Shown here: in pieces, positions 1 to 8,553 of the stretch
How the letters are laid out: every line of letters begins with the position of its first letter
How positions within the stretch are numbered: the stretch's first letter is position 1
Source of the DNA: Nocardioidaceae bacterium
GTDB taxonomy: Bacteria > Actinomycetota > Actinomycetes > Propionibacteriales > Nocardioidaceae
Reading direction: 5' to 3'
DNA length: 36,451 nt
Assembly: GCA_025980475.1 (NCBI GenBank)
Contig: JAICXL010000021.1
Span: 1-36,451, forward strand
Notes under the pieces: model-generated
Database searches by the model: none
What the model saw: only the letters and a program-made list of their open reading frames with translations
What the model was told of the DNA's origin: nothing
Program-made: the position numbers and the translations under genes

Positions 1-13
1 AGCGCTGGTCCGG

Positions 14-616
14 TCAGGCGCCCTTGCGGATCCCGTCGCCCTCACGCGCCAGGCCGGCGGCACCGGCGTCCCAGTCGACGAGTGCGCCGACGGCCTCACC
101 ACCCTCACCCTCCCAGCAGGCCAGAGCGTCGGCCTCCTCGGCCTGGCGGACGGCGAGCTGCTGCTCGAGCTCGTGGACGCGCTCCTGGGTCTCCACCAGC
201 CGACGCGAGTCGCGGGCCAGCCGGGACTCGGCGTCGGTGGCGCGCCGCTCGGTGGCGACCACGGCGCCCTCCAGCTCCCGGCTCTGCAGGTGCGCCGCGG
301 CCAGCCGCTCGGTCATCGCGACGGTGAACTCCGCGTGCTCAGCAGCCCGCTGGGCGAACAACGACTTGTAGGCGCTCGCGGCGGCGGCGCGGTCGGTGGC
401 CTGCTCCCGGCGCGACTGCAGCACCTCGGTCCACATCATCCGGGCCGACGCCCAGCCGAGGACCAGGGCGACGACCGAGCTGATGCTCAACAACAGCGGC
501 GACTGGGTGGGCAGGGCGGCGAGCACCGCTGCGGTGGCCAGGCACAGCAGCGCGACGGCCACGGTGACCCGGACACTTCGTTGGCGACGGCGGGCAGAGG
601 TGCGGGAAGCTGCCAT
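14..616 (-). CDS. Membrane-anchored coiled-coil protein, unknown function
   Basis: About 200 residues. A basic N-terminus (ASRTSARRRQR) is followed by two hydrophobic segments close together (about residues 20-36 and 42-57), then a long Ala/Arg/Glu-rich helical stretch with heptad-like spacing (about 70-165), and an acidic glycine-rich tail. This predicts a small membrane protein with a cytoplasmic coiled coil. It is the last gene of the leftward folate operon, 17 bp after the DUF3180 gene. An alanine/arginine-rich membrane protein sits in the same place in mycobacteria, so it may be a positional counterpart. I chose the ATG at 616 over the TTG two codons upstream. No catalytic motif is visible and I assign no function. 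Confidence 0.75.
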   Translation of the reverse strand: MAASRTSARRRQRSVRVTVAVALLCLATAAVLAALPTQSPLLLSISSVVALVLGWASARMMWTEVLQSRREQATDRAAAASAYKSLFAQRAAEHAEFTVAMTERLAAAHLQSRELEGAVVATERRATDAESRLARDSRRLVETQERVHELEQQLAVRQAEEADALACWEGEGGEAVGALVDWDAGAAGLAREGDGIRKGA

Positions 617-633
617 GGGCAAAGCGTAGGGCG

Positions 634-1155
634 TTACTCGTCCCCGTCACGGACACGACACGCACGCTCGAGCAGCAGCGAGCCGACCATCAGCAGCAGG
701 CCGCCGACGCCCGCGATGACGCTGTGCCACAACCGTGTGTCCGAGGTGTCGGACGAGGTCACCCCGAGCTGGGCCAGCGCGTAGCCGAAGTACCCCCCGG
801 CGATCGCGGCCCCGGCCAGCGCGCAGGCCTTGCCAAGCACGAGGCGGTTCACCGCGCGGCTGGGGACCAGCCGGCGGCGTTGGTGGTGCAGGGTGCGCCA
901 GGTGAGGTACGCCGCACCGCACAGCACTGCGGCCATGAAGAAGACCAGTCCGATCGCCAGCCAGGTGACGTCGGGCTCGGCCGCCCCCAGGCGCAGCGAG
1001 ACCGGCCGCACCGCCCAGCCACACACGAGGCCGGCGACTCCGAACCCGACCAGGGGCCCGGCGCCCGTGGTCCGGACGTGTCCGGGCGGCCGATCGGGGG
1101 GCTCGGGCTCGCTCCCGGGCCCGCCGTCGTGGACGTCGGGAAGCTCCCGGGTCAC
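634..1155 (-). CDS. DUF3180 family membrane protein
   Basis: 173 residues if translation starts at the GTG (1155-1153) that overlaps the folK stop codon in a GTGA arrangement. The longer reading back to 1272 would lie inside folK in another frame and gives Arg-rich sequence. After a Pro-rich cytoplasmic start there are four hydrophobic segments in two hairpins: VGFGVAGLVCGWAV, WLAIGLVFFMAAVLCGAAYL, LAGAAIAGGYFGYALAQL and VIAGVGGLLLMVGSLLL. This organisation and its place directly after folK match the actinobacterial DUF3180 family. Its role is unknown, and the translational coupling says only that it is made together with the folate enzymes. Confidence 0.85.
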   Translation of the reverse strand: MTRELPDVHDGGPGSEPEPPDRPPGHVRTTGAGPLVGFGVAGLVCGWAVRPVSLRLGAAEPDVTWLAIGLVFFMAAVLCGAAYLTWRTLHHQRRRLVPSRAVNRLVLGKACALAGAAIAGGYFGYALAQLGVTSSDTSDTRLWHSVIAGVGGLLLMVGSLLLERACRVRDGDE

Positions 1156-1721
1156 TGCAGGTCGAGCTCGATGTCGTCTCGCCGGGTCACGCCGTCGGCG
1201 CCGACCTTGTCGATCAGCTCCGCGATCGGACCCACCCCTGGGACTTCCGCATCCGGCTCGAGGTCGCTCCACGGCACCAGGACGAAGGCTCGTTCCGCCG
1301 CGCGGGGATGAGGCAGGACCAGCTCGTCCTTGTCGGAGCGCCGGTCCCCGACGACGATCAGGTCGACGTCGAGGGTGCGCGGCGCGTTGTGGGAGCCGTC
1401 GCGCTCGCGGCCGTATGCGGCCTCGATCGCCTGGGCCCGGTCGAGCAGGGTGCGGGCCGAGAGCGTGGTGTCGAGCAGCACGACGGCGTTGAGGTAGTCC
1501 TTGGCGTCATCGCGTGAGTCGACCGGCCGGGTCTCGTAGACCGGCGACACGCCGGTCACCCAGACTTCCGGAGTGTCGGCGAGCGAGTCCACGGCTCCCT
1601 GCAGGTTGAGCCTGCGGTCGCCCAGGTTGGAGCCGATGGAGAGGACCACGCGGCGGATGGGGTGCATCTCGCCCGTCAGGGTGTCGGCGTCGATGATGTT
1701 CGGGTTGGGGGACTCGGTCAT
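1152..1721 (-). CDS. folK: 2-amino-4-hydroxy-6-hydroxymethyldihydropteridine pyrophosphokinase
   Basis: Transfers pyrophosphate from ATP to 6-hydroxymethyl-dihydropterin, making the substrate for dihydropteroate synthase. The family signatures are present: VLSIGSNLGDR near the N-terminus, RTLDVDLIVVGD in the ATP/Mg-binding region, and LPHPR. At 189 residues it is slightly longer than the usual 160-170 because of about 20 extra residues before the first strand. The ATG at 1721 overlaps the folB stop in an ATGA arrangement, which fixes the start and indicates translational coupling. A longer reading to 1808 would lie inside folB. Confidence 0.97.
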   Translation of the reverse strand: MTESPNPNIIDADTLTGEMHPIRRVVLSIGSNLGDRRLNLQGAVDSLADTPEVWVTGVSPVYETRPVDSRDDAKDYLNAVVLLDTTLSARTLLDRAQAIEAAYGRERDGSHNAPRTLDVDLIVVGDRRSDKDELVLPHPRAAERAFVLVPWSDLEPDAEVPGVGPIAELIDKVGADGVTRRDDIELDLQ

Positions 1722-2080
1722 GATCGGCTCCGTCTGATCGTCAGCGCCACGTCGTCGAACGTCGCAGCTATCGGGGCGTGCGGCTTGTGCACGGTCACTT
1801 CGACCCACTCGACCGGATCGGGGCCCAGGCAGACATTGGCGATGCGCTGCGCCAGGGTCTCGATCAGGTCGACCGGATCCTGCTCGACGGCCGCCTTGAC
1901 CGCGTCCACGAGCGTGCCGTAGTCCACGGTGTCGGCCAGCTTGTCGCTGGCAGCCGCGGCGCGGGTGTCGACCCCGAGGAGCAGGTCGACCACGAACGTC
2001 TGGCCCTCGCGGCGCTCGAAGTCGAACACACCGTGGTGGCCGTGGATCGCGATGCCACGCACCGCCAGCTGGTCAGTCAT
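1718..2080 (-). CDS. folB: Dihydroneopterin aldolase
   Basis: Cleaves 7,8-dihydroneopterin to 6-hydroxymethyl-dihydropterin and glycolaldehyde. At 120 residues it has normal family length. The N-terminal LAVRGIAIHGHHGVFDFER block, the central DTVDYGTL segment, the LIETLAQRIA helix and the VEWVEVTVHKPHAPI strand with its conserved Lys-Pro are all typical. It lies 47 bp downstream of folP and overlaps folK by 4 bp. Confidence 0.97.
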   Translation of the reverse strand: MTDQLAVRGIAIHGHHGVFDFERREGQTFVVDLLLGVDTRAAAASDKLADTVDYGTLVDAVKAAVEQDPVDLIETLAQRIANVCLGPDPVEWVEVTVHKPHAPIAATFDDVALTIRRSRS

Positions 2081-2127
2081 GCTGCTCTGACACTACCGGG
2101 GGCGTCGCCGCCCCTGAAATCCCCGGG

Positions 2128-2988
2128 TCACCTCTTCCCACGCCACCTGTCGACGACGGCGACGGCGTCCGCGCTGGCCCGGACCTCGTGGACGCGCACT
2201 CCCCAGACGCCCTGCATCGCCGCGATCGTGGTCAGCGCGACGTTTGCGTCCTCACGATCCAGGACGTGCCGAGGGTGCCCTCCCGCGTCGGCCAGCAAGG
2301 AACCGAGGAAGGACTTCCGGCTCGAGCCGACCAGGATCGGCAGGCCGAGGGCGTCGAGATCGGCCAGCCGGCGCAGCAGCTCCCAGTTGTGCTCGGCCGT
2401 CTTGGCGAAGCCGAGGCCCGGGTCGACCACGAGCCGCTCAGCAGGGACGCCTGCGGCGACCGCAGCGTCGACGCGGCGGCGCAGCTCGTCCACCACTTCA
2501 GCGACCACGTCCTGATAGGTCGCATGTCGCTGCATCTCCGCGGCGTGGGCGCGCCAGTGCATCACGACGAAGGCCGCCCCGGCGTCGGCCACGACCCGGA
2601 GGATCGCGGGATCGGCCAGGCCACCGCTGACGTCGTTGACGAGCACCGCCCCCGCGGCCAGGGCGGCGGCCGCCACCTCGCTGCGCATGGTGTCCACCGA
2701 CACCGCGATGCGGTCCGCCGCCAGGGACCGGATGACCGGGACCACCCGGTCGAGCTCCTCCGCGACGAGCGGCCGGGTGGCGCCGGGCCGGGTGGACTCA
2801 CCCCCGATGTCGAGGAGATCCGCTCCCTCCTCGCGAAGGTCGTAGCCATGACGCACCGCCGCCTCCGTGTCGTGGTGGCGGCCGCCGTCGGAGAAGGAGT
2901 CCGGGGTCACGTTGACCACGCCCATGATCAGCGGGCGGCTCACCGCCGGCAGGCCCGCGACGTGGCGGAGCGGGAGGCTGGTAGTCAC
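2128..2988 (-). CDS. folP: Dihydropteroate synthase
   Basis: Condenses hydroxymethyl-dihydropterin pyrophosphate with p-aminobenzoate; this is the sulfonamide target. The TIM-barrel signatures are intact: VVNVTPDSFSDGG, GGESTRPGA, SVDTM, LVNDVSGG, DPGLGFAKT and GSSRKSFLG. The length of 286 residues is normal. The GTG start at 2988 has a strong ribosome-binding site (GGAGGAG) about 5 bases upstream. The gene follows folE after 19 bp. Confidence 0.97.
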   Translation of the reverse strand: MTTSLPLRHVAGLPAVSRPLIMGVVNVTPDSFSDGGRHHDTEAAVRHGYDLREEGADLLDIGGESTRPGATRPLVAEELDRVVPVIRSLAADRIAVSVDTMRSEVAAAALAAGAVLVNDVSGGLADPAILRVVADAGAAFVVMHWRAHAAEMQRHATYQDVVAEVVDELRRRVDAAVAAGVPAERLVVDPGLGFAKTAEHNWELLRRLADLDALGLPILVGSSRKSFLGSLLADAGGHPRHVLDREDANVALTTIAAMQGVWGVRVHEVRASADAVAVVDRWRGKR

Positions 2989-3007
2989 GCGGCTCCTCCG
3001 GCGCGGC

Positions 3008-3613
3008 TCAACGCGCGTGGATCAGCGCCATCGCCTCGGCGCGGGTCGCGGGGTTGTGCAGGATGCCGCGCACGGCGGAGGTGATGGTGCGGGCGCCGGC
3101 CTTGCGCACGCCGCGCATCGTCATGCACAGGTGCTCGGCCTCGATGACCACGATGACCCCGCGGGCCCCGAGAAGCTCCATCAGCGAGTCGGCGATCTGG
3201 GTGGTCAGCCGCTCCTGCACCTGCGGTCGCCGGGCGTAGACGTCGACCAGCCGGGCGAGCTTGGACAGTCCGGTGATCCGGCCGCTCTCGGCGGGGATGT
3301 AGCCGACGTGGGCCACCCCCGTGAAGGGCACGAGGTGGTGCTCGCACATCGACCAGAGCTCGATGTCGCGGACCAGCACCATCTCGTCGTGCCCGATGTC
3401 GAAGACGGTGGTCAGCACGTCCTCGGCGCGTTGGCGCAGGCCGGCGGTCATCTCCGCGTAGGCCCGGGCCACCCGCGCCGGTGTGTCCCGCAGGCCTTCG
3501 CGGTCGGGATCCTCGCCGATCGCGATCAGCAGCTCGCGGACCGCTGCCTCGGCGCGCTCGGCGTCGAAGGGCCCCACGGCCGCACCGGCGCGGGTCACCG
3601 GCTCGATGCTCAT
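3008..3613 (-). CDS. folE: GTP cyclohydrolase I
   Basis: Converts GTP to 7,8-dihydroneopterin triphosphate, the first committed folate step. The zinc-site MCEHH motif, the [12 protein letters not shown] helix, the [14 protein letters not shown] segment and HLCMTMRGV (second zinc cysteine) are all present. The length of 201 residues fits the short bacterial form. It starts 21 bp after the ftsH stop, so folate synthesis here is probably read from the ftsH transcript as well as any internal promoter. Confidence 0.97.
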   Translation of the reverse strand: MSIEPVTRAGAAVGPFDAERAEAAVRELLIAIGEDPDREGLRDTPARVARAYAEMTAGLRQRAEDVLTTVFDIGHDEMVLVRDIELWSMCEHHLVPFTGVAHVGYIPAESGRITGLSKLARLVDVYARRPQVQERLTTQIADSLMELLGARGVIVVIEAEHLCMTMRGVRKAGARTITSAVRGILHNPATRAEAMALIHAR

Positions 3614-3634
3614 CAGTGGCTCATCGGGAGGAGC

Positions 3635-5686
3635 TCATGAGGAGGCGGGAGGCGGGCCGGGGGGCGGGGGGACCGGGGGATCCGTGGGCATGCCGGGGTG
3701 GCCGTGCACGTCACCACCCGCACCTGGCGGGGTGAGGATCACGCCGCTCTCCGAGTCGCCGGCCGGCTTGGTGCCGTTGACCGCCGACTTCGGCACCCGC
3801 ACCGGTGGGATCGTCGACGGCATCCGGTCGGGGGAGCCGGTCCAGGCCGGGCGCTCGGCCCGGCGCCGCAGCGGCTCGAAGACACTCGCCACCTCTTGCT
3901 TGTCGAGGGTCTCCTTCTCGATCAGCGCTGTCACGAGCGAGTCGAGGACGTCGCGGTTCTCCTCCAGGATGTCGAAGGCCTCCTGATGGGCGTTGGCCAG
4001 GAGCTTCTTGGTCTCCTCGTCGACCGCCGCGGCGACCTCCTCGGAGTAGTTGCGCTGGTGTCCGAGGTCGCGGCCGAGGAAGGGCTCGCCCTGGGACTCG
4101 CCGAGCTTGATCGCGCCGAGCCGCTCGGTCATGCCGTACTGGGTGACCATCGCCCGCGCCAGGGAGGTGGCCTTGTCGATGTCGTTGCCGGCACCGGTGG
4201 TCGGGTCGTGGAAGACCATCTCCTCGGCGGCTCGGCCGCCGAGCATGTAGGCGAGCTGGTCGAGCATCTCCGAGCGGGTCTGGGAGTACTTGTCCTCGTC
4301 GGGCAGCACCATGGTGTAGCCCAGGGCCCGCCCGCGCGGCAGGATCGTGATTTTGTGCACCGGATCGGTGCCGGGCAGCGCCGCCGCGACCAGGGCATGG
4401 CCGCCCTCGTGGTAGGCGGTGATCAGCTTCTCCTTCTCGCTCATCAGGCGGGTGCGCTTCTGCGGGCCGGCGATGACCCGGTCGATCGCCTCGTCGAGCG
4501 CCTGGTTGGTGATCATCTTGGCGTTGTTGCGCGCGGTCAGCAGCGCCGCCTCGTTGAGCACGTTGGCCAGGTCGGCGCCGGTGAAGCCGGGGGTACGACG
4601 GGCCACCGACATCAGGTCGACGTCCGGGGCCATCGGCTTGCCCCGAGCGTGCACCCGGAGGATCTTCTCCCGACCGTTGAGGTCCGGCGGGTCGACGCTG
4701 ATCTGCCGGTCGAAGCGACCGGGGCGCAGCAGGGCGGGGTCGAGGATGTCGGGCCGGTTGGTGGCCGCGATCAGGATCACGCCGCCGCGCACGTCGAAGC
4801 CGTCCATCTCGACCAGCAGCTGGTTGAGGGTCTGCTCGCGCTCGTCGTGGCCGCCGCCCATGCCGGCGCCGCGGTGCCGGCCGACGGCGTCGATCTCGTC
4901 GATGAAGACGATCGCGGGAGCATTCTCCTTGGCCTGCTCGAAGAGGTCGCGGACCCGGCTGGCGCCGACACCGACGAACATCTCCACGAAGTCCGAGCCG
5001 GAGATCGAGTAGAAGGGCACGCCCGCCTCGCCGGCGACGGCCCGGGCCAGCAGGGTCTTGCCGGTGCCCGGGTTGCCGTAGAGCAGGACGCCCTTGGGGA
5101 TCTTGGCGCCGACCGCCTGGAACTTCGCCGGCTCCTGGAGGAACTCCTTGATCTCGCCGAGCTCCTCGATGGCCTCCTCACAGCCGGCGACGTCGGCGAA
5201 GGTGGTCTTCGGCATGTCCTTGCTGATCAGCTTGGCCTTGGACTTGGCGAACTGCATCACCCGGCCGCCGCCGCCCTGCACCTGGTTCATCAGGAAGAGG
5301 AAGAGCAGGATGATCAGCGCGAACGGCAGCAGCGTGGCCAGGATCGACCCGAGGATGCTCGGCTTGTCGACCTTGACGTCGAACTTGCCGATCGCCCCCT
5401 TGTCGACCTGCTTCTGCACGCGGTCGACCAGGCCGACCTGCTGGCCGGTGAGCCAGGTGGCGATGATCTTCTTGCCGGAGTCGGTGGTCGCCCGGATCTG
5501 CTGGTCCCCACCGTCGACGAAGGTGACCTGCTTGAGGTCGCCCTTGTCGATGTGCTTGACCATGTCGGAGGTCTGCACCTGCTGGTAGCCGCCGCTGGGC
5601 ACGAGGTACTGCAGCGCGATGAGCGCCCCGATCACGGCCACCACGAGCCACAACCAGGGTCCGCGAAGAATTCGTTTCACGTCCAT
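3635..5686 (-). CDS. ftsH: ATP-dependent zinc metalloprotease FtsH
   Basis: A membrane-anchored AAA+ protease for quality control of membrane and short-lived proteins. Two N-terminal transmembrane helices (about 10-29 and 112-134) flank an extracytoplasmic domain. The ATPase has Walker A GNPGTGKT (204-211) and Walker B VFIDEID (about 260-266), followed by the second region of homology with its arginine fingers (RPGRFDRQ). The protease site is HEGGH (426-430), and an Asp in the GAGNDI segment is the likely third zinc ligand. The tail after residue 610 is Pro/Gly-rich and variable, as in other actinobacteria. At 683 residues it is a normal length. An AGGAGGA lies about 20 bases upstream of the ATG, further than ideal, so a slightly different start is possible. 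Confidence 0.97.
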   Translation of the reverse strand: MDVKRILRGPWLWLVVAVIGALIALQYLVPSGGYQQVQTSDMVKHIDKGDLKQVTFVDGGDQQIRATTDSGKKIIATWLTGQQVGLVDRVQKQVDKGAIGKFDVKVDKPSILGSILATLLPFALIILLFLFLMNQVQGGGGRVMQFAKSKAKLISKDMPKTTFADVAGCEEAIEELGEIKEFLQEPAKFQAVGAKIPKGVLLYGNPGTGKTLLARAVAGEAGVPFYSISGSDFVEMFVGVGASRVRDLFEQAKENAPAIVFIDEIDAVGRHRGAGMGGGHDEREQTLNQLLVEMDGFDVRGGVILIAATNRPDILDPALLRPGRFDRQISVDPPDLNGREKILRVHARGKPMAPDVDLMSVARRTPGFTGADLANVLNEAALLTARNNAKMITNQALDEAIDRVIAGPQKRTRLMSEKEKLITAYHEGGHALVAAALPGTDPVHKITILPRGRALGYTMVLPDEDKYSQTRSEMLDQLAYMLGGRAAEEMVFHDPTTGAGNDIDKATSLARAMVTQYGMTERLGAIKLGESQGEPFLGRDLGHQRNYSEEVAAAVDEETKKLLANAHQEAFDILEENRDVLDSLVTALIEKETLDKQEVASVFEPLRRRAERPAWTGSPDRMPSTIPPVRVPKSAVNGTKPAGDSESGVILTPPGAGGDVHGHPGMPTDPPVPPPPGPPPASS

Positions 5687-5812
5687 CTGCCGGGGTCGCT
5701 TCCCCGTCCTCCTGCCACTCCGACCGTCTGCGCGAGATGCCGACGGTACACGTCCACCCCATTCTCTCAGGCGACGCCAGAAACCCCTATGCCGATCCCC
5801 CGTCGGACAGGC

Positions 5813-6364
5813 TCAGCTGTAGACGTGGGGAGCGAGTGTGCCGATGTCGCGGAGGTTGCGGTAGCGCTCCTTGTAGTCGAGCCCGTAGCCGACCACGAAC
5901 TCGTCGGGGATGTCCCAGCCGACGTACTTCACCTCGACCGGCATCTGCTGGGCGTCGGGCTTGCGCAGCAGGGTGCAGATCTCCACGCTCGCCGGGGTGC
6001 GGCTGGCGAGGTTCGACGTCAGCCACGACAGCGTCAGTCCGGTGTCGATGATCTCGTCGACGATGATCACGTGCCGGCCGCTGATGTCGGTGTCGAGGTC
6101 CTTCAGGATGCGCACCACGCCCGAGCTCTTGGTGCCCGAGCCGTAGGACGAGATCGCCATCCAGTCCATCTCGACGTGCCGGGACAGCGCCCGGGAGAGG
6201 TCGGCCATCACCATCACCGCACCGCGGAGGATGCCGACGACCAGGATGTCCAGGCCCTCGTAGTCAGCCTCGATCTCCCGGGCCAGCTCGTCCAACCGCG
6301 TCTGGATCTGCTCCTCGGTGAACAGGATCTCGACCAGGTCCGACTCGAGGTCCGCTGCGTCCAT
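5813..6364 (-). CDS. hpt: Hypoxanthine(-guanine) phosphoribosyltransferase
   Basis: Salvages hypoxanthine and guanine with PRPP. The PRPP-binding loop (VIIVDEIIDTGLTL), the LVVGILRGAVMVMADL segment and the C-terminal VGWDIPDEFVVGYGLDY block are diagnostic. With the ATG at 6364 it has 183 residues, a normal family length. The same frame stays open far upstream, but that stretch lies inside tilS and reads as Arg/Pro-rich noise. It follows tilS after 31 bp, the order seen across actinobacteria and many Firmicutes (tilS-hpt-ftsH). Confidence 0.96.
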   Translation of the reverse strand: MDAADLESDLVEILFTEEQIQTRLDELAREIEADYEGLDILVVGILRGAVMVMADLSRALSRHVEMDWMAISSYGSGTKSSGVVRILKDLDTDISGRHVIIVDEIIDTGLTLSWLTSNLASRTPASVEICTLLRKPDAQQMPVEVKYVGWDIPDEFVVGYGLDYKERYRNLRDIGTLAPHVYS

Positions 6365-6395
6365 GCGGGCCAGCCTGCCACAGGCCGCGACTGCC

Positions 6396-7418
6396 TCAGC
6401 CGCGCGCCCCCGGCTCGAAACGGAGCACGGTGCCCTCGCGCACCGCCCGCACCGGTCCGGGCAGGTCGATCCAGCGCTGGCCGCGGTAGCCGGCCACGAG
6501 CTTGTCGACCGCGAGCACGTGCTGGCGGGACAGCTCGCTGGCGGGGCTGCCCGCCTCGACTGCAGCCTCGCGCAGGACCCGCAGCCGCAACGCGTCACCG
6601 AGCACCTCGAGCTCCGTGGTGGCGAGTCGGCCCCGGTGGTCGCGGAGCCAGGTGTCGGCGAGGTCGTCGAGCTCGTCCACGTCGGCCCGCACCGCCTCGG
6701 CCGTCCGCGCCAGGGCCGCGGCGACCCCCGGTCCGAGCTCGCGCTCGAGGACCGGCAGGACCGTGTGCCGGATCCGCGCCCGGACGAAGCGCGGGTCGCT
6801 GTTGTGGGGGTCCTCCCACCAGCCGATGCCCTCGGCCCGGCAGGCGGACTCGGTGTCTCCCCGGGTGAGGCCGAGCAAGGGCCGGGTGAAGAGCACGTCG
6901 TCGCGGCGGAACCAGCGCCGCATCCCGGCGATCGACCGGCCACCGGAGCCGCGGGTCAGTCCGAGCAGCACGGTCTCGGCCTGGTCGTCGAGGGTGTGCC
7001 CGAGCAGGACGGCCCCGGCGCCGAAGTGGTCGGCGAGCTGGCCGAGCGCGGCGTAGCGGGCCTCCCGGGCTCCGGCCTCGACGCCACGGGGACCAGGGTC
7101 GACGGTGACGCGGACGGTCGCAGTCTCGTCGACGCCGAGGCTCGCCATCTGCTCGACGACGTGCGTCGCGTGCGCGGCCGAGGCCTCCTGGAGGCCATGG
7201 TCCACGGTCACCCCGACGACGCGGAGCCGTGACCGGCGGGTCTCGAAGACGGTCGCGGACAGCAGCGCGAGCGAGTCGGCGCCGCCCGAGCACGCGACCA
7301 GCACGGTCCCGTCGTCGGGGAGCCCGGGCCGGGTCGCGCCCCGGCCGCCGGACAGCTGTCCCAGGTCGCGTCGTACGGCGACCCGCACGGCTGCCACCGC
7401 CGGCCCCGGCCCGGTCAT
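6396..7418 (-). CDS. tilS: tRNA(Ile)-lysidine synthetase
   Basis: Modifies the wobble cytidine of the CAU-anticodon tRNA-Ile to lysidine, so that it reads AUA. The PP-loop ATP-pyrophosphatase motif SGGADS is at residues 44-49. Other conserved segments are VTVDHGLQ, LGHTLDDQAETVLL, GSGGRSIAGM and WWEDPHNSDPRFVRARIR. At 340 residues it is the short form typical of actinobacteria. It starts 6 bp after the upstream gene stops, indicating one transcript. Confidence 0.95.
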   Translation of the reverse strand: MTGPGPAVAAVRVAVRRDLGQLSGGRGATRPGLPDDGTVLVACSGGADSLALLSATVFETRRSRLRVVGVTVDHGLQEASAAHATHVVEQMASLGVDETATVRVTVDPGPRGVEAGAREARYAALGQLADHFGAGAVLLGHTLDDQAETVLLGLTRGSGGRSIAGMRRWFRRDDVLFTRPLLGLTRGDTESACRAEGIGWWEDPHNSDPRFVRARIRHTVLPVLERELGPGVAAALARTAEAVRADVDELDDLADTWLRDHRGRLATTELEVLGDALRLRVLREAAVEAGSPASELSRQHVLAVDKLVAGYRGQRWIDLPGPVRAVREGTVLRFEPGARG

Positions 7419-7424
7419 GCCGCC

Positions 7425-8525
7425 CTAGCCGTGGACGCGGGTGACCCAGGCGTCGGGGTCGTGGATCTCGTCCTTCGAGGGCAGGTTCCCGGGCGCGGCC
7501 CAGACGGCGTTGAAGCCGTCCATGCCGACCTTGTCGATGCAGGCCCGCACGAAGGCGGCGCCGTCGCGGTACTGCGCCATCTTCTGGTCGAGCCCGAGGA
7601 GCCTGCGCAGCAGCCGGTCAAGGGTGCCGACTCCCTTGCGCCGCCGGTCGAACTTCTCGCGGATCTGGGCCACCGACGGGATCACCTCCGGGCCGACCCC
7701 GTCCATCACCACGTCGGCATGGCCCTCCAGGAGGCTCATCACGCCGGTGATCCGGTCGATCACAGCCTTCTGCTCGGCGCTGGAGAGCAGGTCGACCAGG
7801 CTGCCCTCAGCCCGGCCCGTGACCACGTCGCCGATCCGCTTCGCGGCCTCGGCGATCAGCTGGCCCGGGTCGGTCTGCAGGGAGCCGACGATCCGGGCCA
7901 TCTCCTCCCGCAGATGGTCGGTCAGCCACGGGACCGCGGTGAACTGCACCCGGTGGGTCTCCTCGTGCAGGCACACCCAGAGCCGGAAGTCGTGGGGGTC
8001 AGCGGCGAGCTCGCGCTCGGCCTGCACGATGTTGGGCGCAACCAGCAGCAGCCTGCCGGTCTCGCCGCGGTCGGCGCCGACCGCGCGCTCGTGGAAGGGG
8101 TCGAACTGCCCGAGCACCTTGGAGCCCAGGAAGCCCAGCATCAGCCCCAGCTCCGTGCCGGTGACCCGCGACCCGACCGCCTCGGTCAGCGGCGAGGGCG
8201 GCCCCTTCTTCTGTTGCAGCTTGTCGACCAGGGGGGCCACCACCTGGGCGAACCCGTCGGCGTTGGCCTGGATCCAGCCGGGTCGGTCCACGACGAGCAC
8301 GGGCGCGTTGCGCTCCTCGCCGTCGGGCGCGACCAGCCCGGTGAAGTCACGGACGTACGGCGTGGACCGCAGCGCACCTGCCCGCAGCTCGGCGACGACG
8401 TCGGCCGCCTCGGACCGGGTCACGGTCGGCCCCTCGCCGACCACGCGCGACCCCACGCTCACGGCCAGGTCCCAGTCGATCATCCGTGAACGGCGGGGTC
8501 CACTTCCGCTTCCGGGCTGGTCCAT
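7425..8525 (-). CDS. DUF2342 zinc-dependent metalloprotease-like protein
   Basis: About 366 residues. A CLHEETHRVQF segment provides an HExxH zinc motif, and a later LEGHADVVMDGVG segment supplies a plausible further glutamate and histidine in the active site. This is the pattern of the actinobacterial DUF2342 family (annotated as putative hydrolase or F420-biosynthesis-associated). The gene sits between dacB and tilS exactly as in mycobacteria. The substrate is unknown. There is no signal peptide, so it should be cytoplasmic. Three starts are possible: GTG 8549, ATG 8525 and ATG 8483. None has a good ribosome-binding site; conserved sequence begins with the IDWDLAVSVG block just after the last one. 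Confidence 0.85.
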   Translation of the reverse strand: MDQPGSGSGPRRSRMIDWDLAVSVGSRVVGEGPTVTRSEAADVVAELRAGALRSTPYVRDFTGLVAPDGEERNAPVLVVDRPGWIQANADGFAQVVAPLVDKLQQKKGPPSPLTEAVGSRVTGTELGLMLGFLGSKVLGQFDPFHERAVGADRGETGRLLLVAPNIVQAERELAADPHDFRLWVCLHEETHRVQFTAVPWLTDHLREEMARIVGSLQTDPGQLIAEAAKRIGDVVTGRAEGSLVDLLSSAEQKAVIDRITGVMSLLEGHADVVMDGVGPEVIPSVAQIREKFDRRRKGVGTLDRLLRRLLGLDQKMAQYRDGAAFVRACIDKVGMDGFNAVWAAPGNLPSKDEIHDPDAWVTRVHG

Positions 8526-8553
8526 GCAGGTGACCCTACGACGCGGCACCTAC

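Noticed and set aside
3698-6868. A 1056-residue plus-strand open frame opposite ftsH and hpt
   Set aside because: It is a high-GC shadow: Arg/Gly/Val/His/Asp-rich without domains, while the minus strand encodes textbook ftsH, hpt and part of tilS.
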